Source: Leucobacter chironomi DSM 19883
GTDB taxonomy: Bacteria; Actinomycetota; Actinomycetes; Actinomycetales; Microbacteriaceae
Length of the DNA stretch: 64,000 bases
Direction of reading: 5' to 3'
Assembly: GCF_000421845.1 (NCBI RefSeq)
Contig: NZ_ATXU01000005.1
Span: 204,439 to 268,438, forward strand
Part shown: positions 16,346-26,151 of the stretch, one piece after another
Layout of the letters: every line of letters begins with the position of its first letter
Position numbering within the stretch: position 1 is the first letter of the stretch
Translations under genes and position numbers: made by a program
The notes under the pieces: model-generated
The model's input: only the letters and a program-made list of their open reading frames with translations
The model's database searches: none
Told to the model about the DNA's origin: nothing

Positions 16346-17962
16346 ATGAGCTCAGCGATTTCGACAGCACTGCCGGTCGGTGCGCTGCGGCTCGACACCC
16401 TCGTCGCCGAGCTCGGCCCCCAGACCGCGACCCTGCTCGGCGCCCCGCCGGCGGCTCGCGCCGTGCGCACCACCGAGTTCCACGACGCGCTCGAAGACCT
16501 CCCCGACGAACCCGACACGCTGCTCCTCGTCCCCTCCGCCGCGCCCGCCGCGGGCCCCGACTTCGCCGCTCTCGCTGCCACCGCCGCGCAGCTCGGCTAC
16601 GCCGGCATCGCCGTGAAGTGCCGCGACGCGGACGTCGACGCGGTCTCAGCGGCTTCGCTTCGCGCCGGGATCCCCGTCATCCGCGTCGGGGAGCGGATCA
16701 GCTGGCGCCTCTTCGACGCGCTCCTCGCCCAGCTGCTCGGCGAGCACCGCTCCAGTGAGGACACCCACCGCGACCGCGGCGCCGAACCCCTGTTCGCCCT
16801 CACCAACGAGCTCGCCGAGTTCTTCGGCGGTTCCGTCGCGATCGAGGACCTCGGCCGGCGCATCATCGCCTACTCCTCGGTGCCTGGCCAGCTCATCGAC
16901 CGCCTCCGCACCCAGGGCATCCTCACTCGGAAGGTGCCCGACTCCCCCTTCAACGACGACCAGTACCGCACCGTGCTCCGCTCGGAGGTGCCGATCAAGT
17001 ACCCGCGGCTCGACGACGAGGAGCCGCGCGTCGCCTACGCGATCCACGCCGGCACCCTGCCGCTCGGTACGATCTGGGCCATCGACTCGAGCGGCCTGCC
17101 CGAGCTCACGGCCGAGCAGGAGGAGCGGATGCGCTCAGCCGCAGCGCTGGCCGCCTCGCACATGCTCGACGACCTCCGCGTGCGCCGAGCCACCCAGCAG
17201 CCCCGTGAGGACCGGCTGCGCACTCTGCTCGACGGGAATGACGTGGGCGGCTCAGAGTTCGCGGAGCTCGGCATCTCCGAGGAGCACGGTGCCGTGCTCC
17301 TCGCGTTCTCCCCCGAGCGGCGCGAGCACTCGCCACTGCCGGCGCAGCTGCGCTCGCTGGTGCAGCGGCATCTCGCCCTGCAGCGGCCGGAAGCGGTGAC
17401 CGCGATGCGCGGCGGCCGCGTCTACGCCCTCGTCGAGCACGCCGGCTCCCGCTCGCCGCGCGACCTCGTCGAGCCCGTGCTCCCGGTCATCGACCGTCTG
17501 CTCGGACCCGGCGTGCGGGTCGCACTGCCCGGTGTCGCCGCACGCCCGGGCGACGTCGCGCCGCTCAGGGATCTCGCGACGCGGCTCTTCGACGTCTCGC
17601 CGGCGGGCCCGGGAGACAGCCCGGCCAGCCCCGCCGATCGGCTGCTCACCGTCGACGCGCTGCGCCCCGCTCTCGTCTTCGCACGCGCCTCAGCGCTCTT
17701 CGCCGAAGCCCCCGAGCTGCGATCGCCCGCGATCGAGCGCGTGATCGAAGCCGATCCGCTCGTCGCCGACACGCTCGTCGCCTGGTGCGGCGCGTTCGGC
17801 AATGTGGCCCGCACCGCCCGCGAGCTCGGCATCCACGAGAACACGGTGCGCTACCGCCTCAAGCGGGCCGACGAGCACTACGGCGTCGACCTCTACGACC
17901 CGGACACGCTGCTCGCGGCGTGGCTGCAGCTGCGCAGCGGATCCGGATCCGCCCCCGGCTGA
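16346..17962 (+). CDS. PucR-family transcriptional regulator
   Basis: 538 residues. The N-terminal half (to about residue 150) looks like the PucR sensory domain, the middle is a GGDEF-like degenerate domain, and the C-terminus is the PucR helix-turn-helix: NVARTARELGIHENTVRYRLKRAD near residue 495-520. It is divergent from the decarboxylase/ABC operon with only about 70 bp between the starts (16276 and 16346), so it most likely controls that operon. An AT-rich stretch near 16315-16340 is the probable shared promoter region. PucR relatives respond to nitrogen compounds such as purines, GABA or amino acids. Confidence 0.9.
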   Translation: MSSAISTALPVGALRLDTLVAELGPQTATLLGAPPAARAVRTTEFHDALEDLPDEPDTLLLVPSAAPAAGPDFAALAATAAQLGYAGIAVKCRDADVDAVSAASLRAGIPVIRVGERISWRLFDALLAQLLGEHRSSEDTHRDRGAEPLFALTNELAEFFGGSVAIEDLGRRIIAYSSVPGQLIDRLRTQGILTRKVPDSPFNDDQYRTVLRSEVPIKYPRLDDEEPRVAYAIHAGTLPLGTIWAIDSSGLPELTAEQEERMRSAAALAASHMLDDLRVRRATQQPREDRLRTLLDGNDVGGSEFAELGISEEHGAVLLAFSPERREHSPLPAQLRSLVQRHLALQRPEAVTAMRGGRVYALVEHAGSRSPRDLVEPVLPVIDRLLGPGVRVALPGVAARPGDVAPLRDLATRLFDVSPAGPGDSPASPADRLLTVDALRPALVFARASALFAEAPELRSPAIERVIEADPLVADTLVAWCGAFGNVARTARELGIHENTVRYRLKRADEHYGVDLYDPDTLLAAWLQLRSGSGSAPG

Positions 17963-18025
17963 GCACCGCGACGGGCCGCCGTGCCAGCCGGCCAGAGCAG
18001 CACGACGAACCCAGCGGCTGCTTCG

Positions 18026-19402
18026 TCACTCCCCGCGCGAGACGCGGGTCATCTCCTCGCGGGACACGACCTTGATGCGGGTGCGCCCCGCCTGCTCGCC
18101 GAGACCGAGCTCGTGCTCGTCGAGCCGGTGCCAGCCCTCGATCGTGGTGTACGGCACCTCGCGCGCGTGCAGCAGCTCGGGAATCGCCCCGGCCTCGGGC
18201 GCTTCGGGCTGCCACCAGCTCGCACGGTCCTCGAGCAGGCACTCGAGCGTCTCCATCGCGTCGCTCTTGGTGTGGCCGATGAGGCCGACGGGGCCGCGCT
18301 TGATCCAGCCCGTCGCGTACACGCCCGGAATCTGCTCGCCTTCGAGATCACGCACGCGCCCCTGCGCGTTCGGGATCACGCCCTTCGCGTCGTCGAAGGG
18401 GATCTCATCGAGCGGGGAGCCGTAGTAGCCGACCGCGCGGTAGAGCGACTGCATGGGGACGATCTCGAACTCGCCGGTGTCGACCACGCCGCCCTGACCG
18501 TCGGGCGCGGTGCGCTCGATCTTGAGCCCGGCCACGCGGCCGTCCTCGACGACCACCTCGACGGGCTTCGACCAGAAGTGCAGGTGCAGGCGGCGCGACG
18601 ACGGCTCGACCTCGCCGGCCTCGCGCTGCTGCTGCTCGGCCCGCCACTTGTCCATGATGCGGGTCATCACCACGACCTGCTTGTTCTTCGCGAGCGTCTC
18701 GTCGGCGTAGGCGTCGTCGCGGTCGAAGTCGCGCTCGTCCACGACCATGTCGACGTCGCGCACCTCGCCGAGCTCGCGCAGCTCGAGCGGCGTGAACTTC
18801 ACGTACTTCGGGCCGCGGCGGCCGAAGAGGTGCAGCTCCTCGATGGGGTTCTGCTTGAGACCCGCGTACACGTTGTCGGGGATCTCGGTGGGGAGCAGGT
18901 CGTCGGCGTGCTTGATGAGCATGCGGGAAATGTCGAGCGCCACGTTGCCGTTGCCGATGACGCCCACCTCGCGCGCCTCCAGCGGCCAGGTGCGGGGCAC
19001 GTCGGGGTGCCCGTCGAACCAGCTCACGAAGTCGGCGGCGCCGTAGGAGCCCTCGGCGTCGATGCCGGGGATGTTCAGCGAGACGTCGCGGATCGCGCCG
19101 GTCGCGAAGATCACCGCGTGGTAGTGCCGCTTGAGGTCGGCGAGGGTGATGTCCTGGCCGTAGCGCACGTTGCCGAAGTAGCGGATCGCGCCGCTGTCGA
19201 GCACCTCGCGCAGCGCCGTGATGATGCCCTTGATGCGGGGGTGGTCCGGCGAAACGCCGTAGCGCACGAGACCGTACGGGGCCGGCAGCTGCTCGAACAG
19301 GTCGATCTCGACCTCGAAGTCGCGCTCCGCCTTCAGCATCAGGTCCGCGGCGTAGATGCCCGCAGGTCCCGCTCCGACGATCGCCAGTCGCATCTTGCTC
19401 AT
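18026..19402 (-). CDS. Ferredoxin/NADPH reductase, FprA-like flavoprotein
   Basis: 458 residues from the ATG at 19402 (MSKMRLAIVG). The FAD-binding GAGPAGIYAADLML is at residue 10; the NADPH-binding GNGNVALDISRML is near residue 160; the C-terminal ATGWIKRGPVGLIGHTKSDA is the FprA/adrenodoxin-reductase signature. It passes electrons between NADPH and ferredoxin. The start is 2 bp past the stop of the polyprenyl synthase, so it is the third gene of the menG operon. The long upstream open frame is the other strand-frame shadow of that synthase. Confidence 0.93.
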   Translation of the reverse strand: MSKMRLAIVGAGPAGIYAADLMLKAERDFEVEIDLFEQLPAPYGLVRYGVSPDHPRIKGIITALREVLDSGAIRYFGNVRYGQDITLADLKRHYHAVIFATGAIRDVSLNIPGIDAEGSYGAADFVSWFDGHPDVPRTWPLEAREVGVIGNGNVALDISRMLIKHADDLLPTEIPDNVYAGLKQNPIEELHLFGRRGPKYVKFTPLELRELGEVRDVDMVVDERDFDRDDAYADETLAKNKQVVVMTRIMDKWRAEQQQREAGEVEPSSRRLHLHFWSKPVEVVVEDGRVAGLKIERTAPDGQGGVVDTGEFEIVPMQSLYRAVGYYGSPLDEIPFDDAKGVIPNAQGRVRDLEGEQIPGVYATGWIKRGPVGLIGHTKSDAMETLECLLEDRASWWQPEAPEAGAIPELLHAREVPYTTIEGWHRLDEHELGLGEQAGRTRIKVVSREEMTRVSRGE

Positions 19403-19404
19403 TC

Positions 19405-20463
19405 TCAGCCTTCCCTGTTCACGATCGAATCCGCCATGCGCTCCAGCGCGCGCCGCACCGAAGTCTTCGGCAGCACCTCGAGCACCGCCTTCGCGTCCTC
19501 CGCCCAGCGGTGCGCCGTGGCCTCCGTCTCGCGGGTCACGTCGTGCGCGCGCAGCTCCTCGACCTCGGGGTCGAGCACGCCCGGATCCGCTCCCTCGCGG
19601 ATGGCCGCGACGCCCGCGTCGATGCGGCGCAGGAGTTCGGCGTCGGCGGCGTCGCCCGCCGCGGCCCGCTGCTGCAGCAGCAGCAGCGGCAGCGTCGCGA
19701 CGCCCGCCCGCAGGTCGGTGCCGGCGCGCTTGCCCGTCTGCTCCTTCTTCGGCGACAGGTCGATCACGTCGTCGATCAGCTGGAAGGCCACGCCGATGCG
19801 CTCGCCGTATTCCATGACCGGGTCGGCGTACTCGGCCGGAGCGCCGCCGAACATCACGCCCATGCGAGCGGCGGTCGCGATCAGCGCGCCCGTCTTGTCG
19901 GCGAGCACCTGGATGTAGTGCGCGATCGGCTCGTCGCCCTCCTGCGGGCCGACGGTCTCGTGCAGCTGCCCCAGGCACAGGCGCTCGAAGGTGCGGGCCT
20001 GCAGCAGGATCGCCTCCTCGCCCATCCCCGAGACGAGCGTGGAGGCGCGCGCGAAGAGCAGATCGCCGGCGAGGATCGCGACCGAGTTCGACCAGACCGT
20101 CTGCGCCGCGGGCACGCCCCGGCGCAGTTTCGCGTCGTCCATCACGTCGTCGTGGTAGAGCGAGGCGAGGTGGGTCATCTCGATCGCCTGAGCGGCGCGG
20201 CGCACCTGCTCGTTCGGGCCGTCGCCGAGCTCGCTGGTGAGCAGGGTCAGCATCGGGCGGATGCGCTTGCCGCCGGCCTCCATGAGGTAGCGGGCGGGCG
20301 CGTCGGCCACCGGCGACGCGAAACGCAGGTGCTCGGTCAGCTCGGCCTCGATGAGTTCGAGCTGCTGCTGCAGCTCCTTCGCGTGGCGGCGATCCTGCAC
20401 ACCCCGGAAAAGACGCATGGGCAACGCCTGGGTCGCCGTGTCTTCGGCCATGGAACGGCTCAC
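19405..20463 (-). CDS. Polyprenyl diphosphate synthase, menaquinone side chain
   Basis: 352 residues from the GTG at 20463. This start overlaps the menG stop (GTGA) and has GGAG 7 bp upstream; the ATG at 20451 is an alternative. The first aspartate-rich motif is DDVMDDAKLRRG (DDxxD) near residue 100-105; the second is LIDDVIDLSPKK (DDxxD) near residue 230. GGKRIRPML precedes the first. These are the catalytic elements of trans-prenyl transferases. The clustering with menG and the men genes argues that it makes the isoprenoid tail that MenA attaches. Confidence 0.93.
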   Translation of the reverse strand: MSRSMAEDTATQALPMRLFRGVQDRRHAKELQQQLELIEAELTEHLRFASPVADAPARYLMEAGGKRIRPMLTLLTSELGDGPNEQVRRAAQAIEMTHLASLYHDDVMDDAKLRRGVPAAQTVWSNSVAILAGDLLFARASTLVSGMGEEAILLQARTFERLCLGQLHETVGPQEGDEPIAHYIQVLADKTGALIATAARMGVMFGGAPAEYADPVMEYGERIGVAFQLIDDVIDLSPKKEQTGKRAGTDLRAGVATLPLLLLQQRAAAGDAADAELLRRIDAGVAAIREGADPGVLDPEVEELRAHDVTRETEATAHRWAEDAKAVLEVLPKTSVRRALERMADSIVNREG

Positions 20464-21221
20464 TGGCTGGCTCCGCCCTTCGAGGTGTCGGTCGTCGAGT
20501 GATCGGTCGCGCGCTTCGACACGAAGCCGCGGTGCAGTGCCACGATGCCAAAGGTGAGGTTGCGGAAGGCGACGCGGTCGAGACCCGCCCCGCGCATCCA
20601 CCGGCACAGCTCGGCCTGATCCGGCCACGCCTCGATCGAGTCGTTGAGGTAGCGGTACGCCTCGGCGGCCTCGCGGTTGATGAGCCCCGCGACGCGCGGC
20701 AGCACGTGGCGGCCGTACAGCTGGTAGGGGCGGCGGATCAGCGCCGACGGCGGCTCCGAGAACTCGGCGATGACCACCCGGCCGCCCGGTTTCACCACGC
20801 GCCGCATCTCGGCGAGGGCCTTGCGCGGATCGCTCACGTTGCGCAGGCCGTACGAGATGGTGGCCGCGTCGAAGGTGTCGTCGTCGAAGGGCAGCTGCGT
20901 GGCGTCGGCCCAGACGAAGTCGATGAGATCGTTGCCCGCGTGGCGCTTGCGCCCCTCGGCGAGCATGCCCTCCGAGAAGTCGGCGGCCGTGACGTGCGCG
21001 CCGTGCGCGGCGAGCGCCGCCGAGGAAGTGCCGGTGCCCGCGGCGAGGTCGAGGATTCGCATGCCCTTGCGGGGCGCGACCGCGCGCGTGGTGGCGATGC
21101 GCCAGAGCCGGTCGTTGCCGACCGTGAGCACGTCGTTGATCAGGTCGTAGCGAGGGGACACCTCGTCGAACATGGCTGAAACATCGGCCGCATGCTTGGT
21201 CTCGGTGTCGGGTCGGGTCAC
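20460..21221 (-). CDS. menG: Demethylmenaquinone methyltransferase
   Basis: 253 residues. MFDEVSPRYDLINDVLTVG near residue 17 and the SAM-binding LDLAAGTGTSSAAL near residue 58 are the UbiE/MenG signatures, followed by SYGLRNVSDPRKAL and the final MenG region. It methylates demethylmenaquinone, the last step of menaquinone synthesis. It is first in the operon menG-polyprenyl synthase-fprA and divergent from menF, whose start lies 85 bp away. Confidence 0.95.
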   Translation of the reverse strand: MTRPDTETKHAADVSAMFDEVSPRYDLINDVLTVGNDRLWRIATTRAVAPRKGMRILDLAAGTGTSSAALAAHGAHVTAADFSEGMLAEGRKRHAGNDLIDFVWADATQLPFDDDTFDAATISYGLRNVSDPRKALAEMRRVVKPGGRVVIAEFSEPPSALIRRPYQLYGRHVLPRVAGLINREAAEAYRYLNDSIEAWPDQAELCRWMRGAGLDRVAFRNLTFGIVALHRGFVSKRATDHSTTDTSKGGASQ

Positions 21222-21305
21222 CCCTCCATGCTAGCCGTTCATTCCTCGGAGCCTCCCGGGCTCGCGAACCGGCACCGCCGAGGCCGAGCCGGTAGATTGG
21301 TGAGG

Positions 21306-22625
21306 GTGACGAGCGAACCTGAGGTGCCCCGGCTGCGCGCGGTGACGCGAAGCCTCCAGCGGCTCCCGGACCTGCTCTCGCTGCCCGACCCGCAACGACC
21401 CATGCTCTGGCACCGCGACGACCGCGGCAGCGTCGGACTGGGCGAGACGCTGCGCCTCGGCTTCCGCGGCCCCGGCCGCTTCCGCGACGCCGCGGAGCAG
21501 TGGCGCCGCATCGCCGCAGCCGCCGAGATCGACGACCCGGTGCGCCTGCCCGGCACCGGCCTCGTGGCCCTCGGCACTTTCGCCTTCGATGACCGCAGCG
21601 CAGCCGAGAGCGTGCTCATCGTGCCGCGCTTCGTCATCGCCCGGCACCGCGACGCCGCCTGGATCACCGAGATCTCGCTCGCCGGCGAGGCCTCGGCACC
21701 GGCGGCGTCGACGGTCGCGCCCGAGGTTCCCGCGGCCGCAGCGCCCGGTCCGTGGCCGGGCACGGCCTTCGAGCCGCGCGCGCTTCCGTCGCGCGCCGAT
21801 CGCGACGCCGGCCGCGACTCCGTCGACGCCTACATCGCGGGCGTGCGCGAAGCCGTCGACCGCATCACGAGCGGCGAGGTCGAGAAGATCGTGCTCGCCC
21901 GCCAGATCGAGGGACGGGTCGAGCCGGGCTCCGATCTTCGCGTGCCGCTGCGCCGACTCGCCGAGCACTACCTCGACTGCTGGACCTTCGCGGTCGACGG
22001 TCTCGTGGGCGCGAGCCCCGAGACGCTGATCCGCTCGACGGGCGGCGCGGTATCGGCACGCGTGCTCGCGGGGACCCGTGCGCGACACCACGACGACCCG
22101 CAGCGCGACGCCCGCGCCCGCGCGCAGCTGCTCACGAGTGCGAAGGAGCAGCACGAGCACGCCTTCGCGGTGCAGAGCGTGGTCACGGCGCTCTCGCCAC
22201 ACGTGCGCGAGCTGCGCACGAGCGAGGAGGCCTTCCCTCTGCGGCTGCCGAACGTCTGGCACCTCGCCACCGACCTCGGGGCGACGCTCGACGAGCGCAG
22301 CTCGGCGATCGAGCTGGTCGGCGCCCTGCATCCCACGGCCGCGGTCGCGGGCACCCCGACCGCCGAGGCCGTCGAGGCGATCGCCGAACTCGAACCCTTC
22401 GACCGGGGCCGCTACTCGGGGGCCGTCGGCTGGATCGACGCTGCCGGCGACGGCGAATGGGTGATCGCGCTGCGCTGCGCCCAGCTCTCCGAACCGGCCG
22501 AGGACGGGTCGCTGGCGGTCGTGGCGAGCGCCGGCGGCGGCATCCTCGCCGGTTCCGATCCGCAGCACGAGCTCACCGAGACCGTGGCGAAGCTGAGCCC
22601 CATCACCGAGGCCTTCGCGGCGTAG
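21306..22625 (+). CDS. menF: Isochorismate synthase
   Basis: 439 residues from the GTG at 21306 (VTSEPEVP). The C-terminal chorismate-binding domain shows TSGEVEKIVLARQ-like residues near 210, SPETLIRSTGG, LAGTRARHHD, AKEQHEHAFAV and GRYSGAVGW, with the catalytic glutamates and lysine of the family. It converts chorismate to isochorismate, the first committed step of menaquinone synthesis. The open frame continues to an ATG at 21192, but that stretch overlaps menG on the other strand. Confidence 0.93.
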   Translation: MTSEPEVPRLRAVTRSLQRLPDLLSLPDPQRPMLWHRDDRGSVGLGETLRLGFRGPGRFRDAAEQWRRIAAAAEIDDPVRLPGTGLVALGTFAFDDRSAAESVLIVPRFVIARHRDAAWITEISLAGEASAPAASTVAPEVPAAAAPGPWPGTAFEPRALPSRADRDAGRDSVDAYIAGVREAVDRITSGEVEKIVLARQIEGRVEPGSDLRVPLRRLAEHYLDCWTFAVDGLVGASPETLIRSTGGAVSARVLAGTRARHHDDPQRDARARAQLLTSAKEQHEHAFAVQSVVTALSPHVRELRTSEEAFPLRLPNVWHLATDLGATLDERSSAIELVGALHPTAAVAGTPTAEAVEAIAELEPFDRGRYSGAVGWIDAAGDGEWVIALRCAQLSEPAEDGSLAVVASAGGGILAGSDPQHELTETVAKLSPITEAFAA

Positions 22626-22655
22626 CGACGCCGCCGGCCGTGCACCGGTGCGACG

Positions 22656-23528
22656 TCAGCCGGGCCAGTGCATGTCGGCGGTGCCTGCGAGGCGGGCCCG
22701 CTCGGATGCGACGTCGAAGTCGGCCTGCGGCCAGCGCGGATCGATCCGCTGCAGCTCCGAGATAACGATGCGCTGCACGGCCGCCCGCGCGTACCACTTC
22801 GCATTCGCCGGCACCACGTACCAGGGCGCCCGCTCGGTCGCGGTGCGCTCGATCGCGATGCTGAAGGCGTCCATGTACTCCGGCCACCGCTCGCGCTCGT
22901 CGATGTCGCCGGCGTTGTACTTCCAGTGCTTCTCGGGGTCGTCCAGGCGGGCGAGCAGGCGCTCGGCCTGCTCTTCGGGCGAGATGTGCAGCATGATCTT
23001 CACGATCCGCACGCCGTCGGCGACGAGCCCGCGCTCGAAATCGACGATCGCCCCGTAGCGGCGCTCGATCTCCTCCGGCGGCGCGAAGCCGCGCACGCGC
23101 TGGATCAGCACGTCCTCGTAGTGCGAACGGTCGAACACGCCGATCATGCCGGGCGCCGGCACCCGCGGCGCGATCCGCCACAGGAAGTCATGAGCGCGCT
23201 CCTCCTCCGTGGGCGTTTTGAACGCCGAGAGTGCGAGACCGTACGGCTCGACTTGACTGAACACGTGATTCACGATGCCGCCCTTGCCCGCGGCATCCAT
23301 CGCCTGCAGCACCACGAGCAGCCGGTCGCGCGCACCGAGCCGGCTCTGCGCGAACAGCTTCTCCTGCAGCCCGCGCAGTTCCTGCGCCGAACGGCCCAGC
23401 TCGTCGACGCCGTCGCGCTTGCGGGCCTCGGTGCCGGGCGTCGAGTCGGGATCCACCCCGCGCAGATCGAAGTCGGCGCCCACCCGCAGCAACCGCGTCA
23501 CATCATCGGTCCAGAACTCGCCGGTCAT
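22656..23528 (-). CDS. Polyphosphate kinase 2 family phosphotransferase
   Basis: 290 residues. Walker A MDAAGKGG is near residue 76, the lid-region FDRSHYEDVLIQRV near residue 132, and KIMLHISPEEQAERL near residue 170 follow the PPK2 pattern. PPK2 enzymes use polyphosphate to phosphorylate nucleotides (ADP, GDP, AMP). The 290-residue length matches a one-domain PPK2. It converges with menF and is followed upstream by the first palindromic repeat (23615). Confidence 0.92.
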   Translation of the reverse strand: MTGEFWTDDVTRLLRVGADFDLRGVDPDSTPGTEARKRDGVDELGRSAQELRGLQEKLFAQSRLGARDRLLVVLQAMDAAGKGGIVNHVFSQVEPYGLALSAFKTPTEEERAHDFLWRIAPRVPAPGMIGVFDRSHYEDVLIQRVRGFAPPEEIERRYGAIVDFERGLVADGVRIVKIMLHISPEEQAERLLARLDDPEKHWKYNAGDIDERERWPEYMDAFSIAIERTATERAPWYVVPANAKWYARAAVQRIVISELQRIDPRWPQADFDVASERARLAGTADMHWPG

Positions 23529-23614
23529 GCCGTATCCCTCCGTCGGTGTGCTCCCCACTGTATGCCCGCCTCGCAGATCCGCACCGCCGCCGATCCGCCG
23601 CCGCCTCTTCATTT

Positions 23615-23667
23615 CGGGGTCACTATTGGTCGCGTGTCGCGGCGGCACGCGACCAATAGTGACCCCG
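23615..23667. repeat. Palindromic intergenic repeat, copy 1
   Basis: Two perfect 22-bp arms (23615-23636 and 23646-23667) with a 9-base loop; each starts cggggtcact. It lies between the ppk2 start and the menD stop. A second copy with the same outer sequence is at 26734-26790, including the flank ccccgatttcag after the right arm. The outer 10 bases are conserved while the inner stem differs between copies. Confidence 0.75.
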
Positions 23668-23738
23668 ATTTCAGAACCCGGCTCGCCAAGCCGCTGACGG
23701 CGGGTCTCGGCCGCGCAGGCATGACACAGGCCGCAGAG

Positions 23739-25568
23739 CTACGGAGCGAGCGGGATCTCGACGAGGCTCGGTCCGGTCACCGGCTCCGTGAGCAGTTTCT
23801 CGATCTCGCCCCGGGTCGCGACGCGCCGGTACTCCCAGCCGTAGGCGCGGGCGAGCGATGCGAGATCGGCCTGCTGCGGCGTGCGCATCACCCGGCTGAA
23901 GAGCTCGGGATCGGCGGATCCGGCGACCTCCAGCCCGTCGAAGATCGTGCCGCCGCCGTCGTTGCCGACGAAGAGCTGGATGCGCGGGGCGGGCTCGCCC
24001 TCGGACAGCAGCAGGGAACCCGCGTCGTGCAGCAGCGCGAGGTCGCCGATGATGACGCGCGTGGTGCCCGCCGCCTTCGCCGGGTCGGCGTCGCCCTGGC
24101 TCGCGGCGGCGATGCCGAGCGCGGTGGCGACCGTGCCGTCGATACCGGCGAGGCCGCGGTTCGCGTGCACGTCGACCCGGCGGGCCGGGGCGAGACCGTC
24201 GAGCACGCGCACGAGGCGCGAGGCGGCCAGCACCAGCCGGTCGTGCGGCCAGGTGGCCCGCCAGACGCTCTCGACGAGCAGCGCGCGAGAGATCGGTTCC
24301 CGCATCACGGCCACCTCGGTGCGGGCGTACGCGTTGCGCTCCTTGTAGCCGGTGGCGAGGGCCGCTTCGAGGTCGGGTTCGTGCACGGTGGTACGTTCGC
24401 GCAGCAGCTCCCGGTCGGCGGTGACCCAGGCGCCGAGCCAGCGGCGCAGCGCGCGCGGGTCGTGGTCATCGGCGACCCGGGCCGATCGCACCACGCGGGC
24501 TCCGCGCGACGGGTCGTAGTGCTCGGCTCGGGGGTGCGGATCGACCACGACCACCTCGACATCGTCGCGGCGCAGCAGGGCCGGCACGGCGCGGGTGAGC
24601 GTGGGGTGGCCGAACACGATCGCCTGCTCCACGAGTTCACCGAGGGGCGGGCCCTCGGCGCGCGGCGCGGCGAGCAGAGCGGCGTAGCCCGCGATCGCCT
24701 CGCGGCCGAAGCGGGCGCCGCTCACCACCTCGGCGAGCAGCGGCAGCCCCGCGGCGTGGGCGAACGCCTCGGCTTCCAGGCCCGCGCCCTCTCCCGCGAT
24801 CACCACGGCGAGGGTGTCGCCGCGGTGCAGGTAGGGGTCGGGATCGGCGACGCGATCCACCGCCCGCTCCGGTTCCGCCCGCAGCGCTGCGCTCTCCTCG
24901 GCGGCGGCCTCGAAACCGCGCCCGATCATCTCGTCGAAGCCGTGCGTTCCCGAGAGCGGTTCGCGGAACGCGATGTTGAGCTGGACGGGGCCGGCCGGGG
25001 CGGCGCCCGGCGCCCCGAGCGAAGCGTGCAGCACGGCCCTGGCGAGGGATCCCGGATCGCGGTCCGGATCCCGCGCAAGATCGCCGTCCTCGCCGAACCG
25101 GGGCGCGGGCACGTCGAGCGACAGCCGGGCGACCGAGCCGAAGAGCGCCGCCTGGCGCGTGGTCTGATTGCTGCGGATGCCGCGCAGCTCATCGGGGCGA
25201 TCCGCGGTGATGAGCAGCAGCGGCACCCGAGCCTCATGGGCTTCGAGCACGGCCGGCGCCAGATTGGCCACCGCAGTGCCGCTGGTCACGATCACCGGCG
25301 CGGGCAGCCCTGTTTCACGTGCAACGCCGAGCGCGAAGAACGCCGCCGAGCGCTCGTCGAGGCGCACGTGCAGCCTGATCGCGTCGGCCTGCTCAGCGGC
25401 GGCCGCCGCGAGGGCGAGGGCTTGCGAGCGCGATCCGGGGCAGACCACCACGTCTCGCACGCCGCGCCGGATCAGCTCGCCGAGCAGTTCGACCGCGAAG
25501 ACCGAGGCGGCGGCGAGCCCCGCAGCGGGGCGGCCGGTCCGGTCCGAGCCGTGCGGCCCGCCGCTCAC
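23739..25568 (-). CDS. menD: 2-succinyl-5-enolpyruvyl-6-hydroxy-3-cyclohexene-1-carboxylate synthase
   Basis: 609 residues, slightly longer than average. A ThDP-dependent enzyme: the N-terminal domain has VVVCPGSRSQALALA near residue 42, RLHVRLDERSAAFFALG with the catalytic glutamate near residue 72, and TSGTAVANLAPAVLEA. The C-terminal ThDP-binding half has the GDLALLHDAGSLL motif near residue 505. It condenses isochorismate with 2-oxoglutarate. It overlaps the small membrane-protein gene upstream by 4 bp. Confidence 0.95.
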   Translation of the reverse strand: MSGGPHGSDRTGRPAAGLAAASVFAVELLGELIRRGVRDVVVCPGSRSQALALAAAAAEQADAIRLHVRLDERSAAFFALGVARETGLPAPVIVTSGTAVANLAPAVLEAHEARVPLLLITADRPDELRGIRSNQTTRQAALFGSVARLSLDVPAPRFGEDGDLARDPDRDPGSLARAVLHASLGAPGAAPAGPVQLNIAFREPLSGTHGFDEMIGRGFEAAAEESAALRAEPERAVDRVADPDPYLHRGDTLAVVIAGEGAGLEAEAFAHAAGLPLLAEVVSGARFGREAIAGYAALLAAPRAEGPPLGELVEQAIVFGHPTLTRAVPALLRRDDVEVVVVDPHPRAEHYDPSRGARVVRSARVADDHDPRALRRWLGAWVTADRELLRERTTVHEPDLEAALATGYKERNAYARTEVAVMREPISRALLVESVWRATWPHDRLVLAASRLVRVLDGLAPARRVDVHANRGLAGIDGTVATALGIAAASQGDADPAKAAGTTRVIIGDLALLHDAGSLLLSEGEPAPRIQLFVGNDGGGTIFDGLEVAGSADPELFSRVMRTPQQADLASLARAYGWEYRRVATRGEIEKLLTEPVTGPSLVEIPLAP

Positions 25569-25972
25569 TTCTGCGCCGCGTCGTCGTCGGGGCCGGGCTG
25601 CTCCTCACCCCGGGACTCGCCGTCGGCGGCGGGCCGCTCCGGACCCTCCTCGCCGGGGAACTTCTCGTCGTCGAGCTCGCGCAGGCGCTGCTCGAGATCG
25701 CGCATGTGCGAGTCGAGATCGGCGGAGGACATGCGCGTGCCCGTGAAGCGCGGATCGTCATCGGGCGGCGTGGGCCGCTTGGCGGGAGGCGCGCCCTTGC
25801 CGATCATGAACCAGAGCACCCCGCCGATCACCGGCAGCACCACCACGAGCACCACCCACACCGGCTTCGAGACGCCCCGCGCACGCGACCCGTCAGTCAT
25901 CGCCGCATCGACAAGCGCGTACAGCGTGAACGCCACGGCGATGACGATTCCGATAATCACGAATCGCACCAT
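25565..25972 (-). CDS. Small membrane protein with PLD-nuclease N-terminal-like domain
   Basis: 135 residues. Two membrane segments (about residues 4-24 and 38-58) with the basic linker SRARGVSKPVWV between them match the PLDc_N domain that is often found alone in actinobacteria. The remaining 75 residues are charged and disordered-looking, rich in E, D and P, and end in the cytoplasm by prediction. Its stop overlaps the menD start. Function is unknown; co-transcription with menD suggests an envelope role. Confidence 0.8.
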   Translation of the reverse strand: MVRFVIIGIVIAVAFTLYALVDAAMTDGSRARGVSKPVWVVLVVVLPVIGGVLWFMIGKGAPPAKRPTPPDDDPRFTGTRMSSADLDSHMRDLEQRLRELDDEKFPGEEGPERPAADGESRGEEQPGPDDDAAQK

Positions 25973-26151
25973 ACACCCATGCTACCGACCTCAACTGTGC
26001 CAATCTCGACCGTGTCGAACCCGTCAGCCGCAGCCGCAGACGATGGCGGATCGCGGGCCGCCGCCGGGGCTCCGGTTCATGGCCCGTCGGGGGCGCCCGC
26101 CCCCGGAGCCGCCCGCGGTTCGGCGTCGGCTCAGCCTGCCTCGCTACACTC

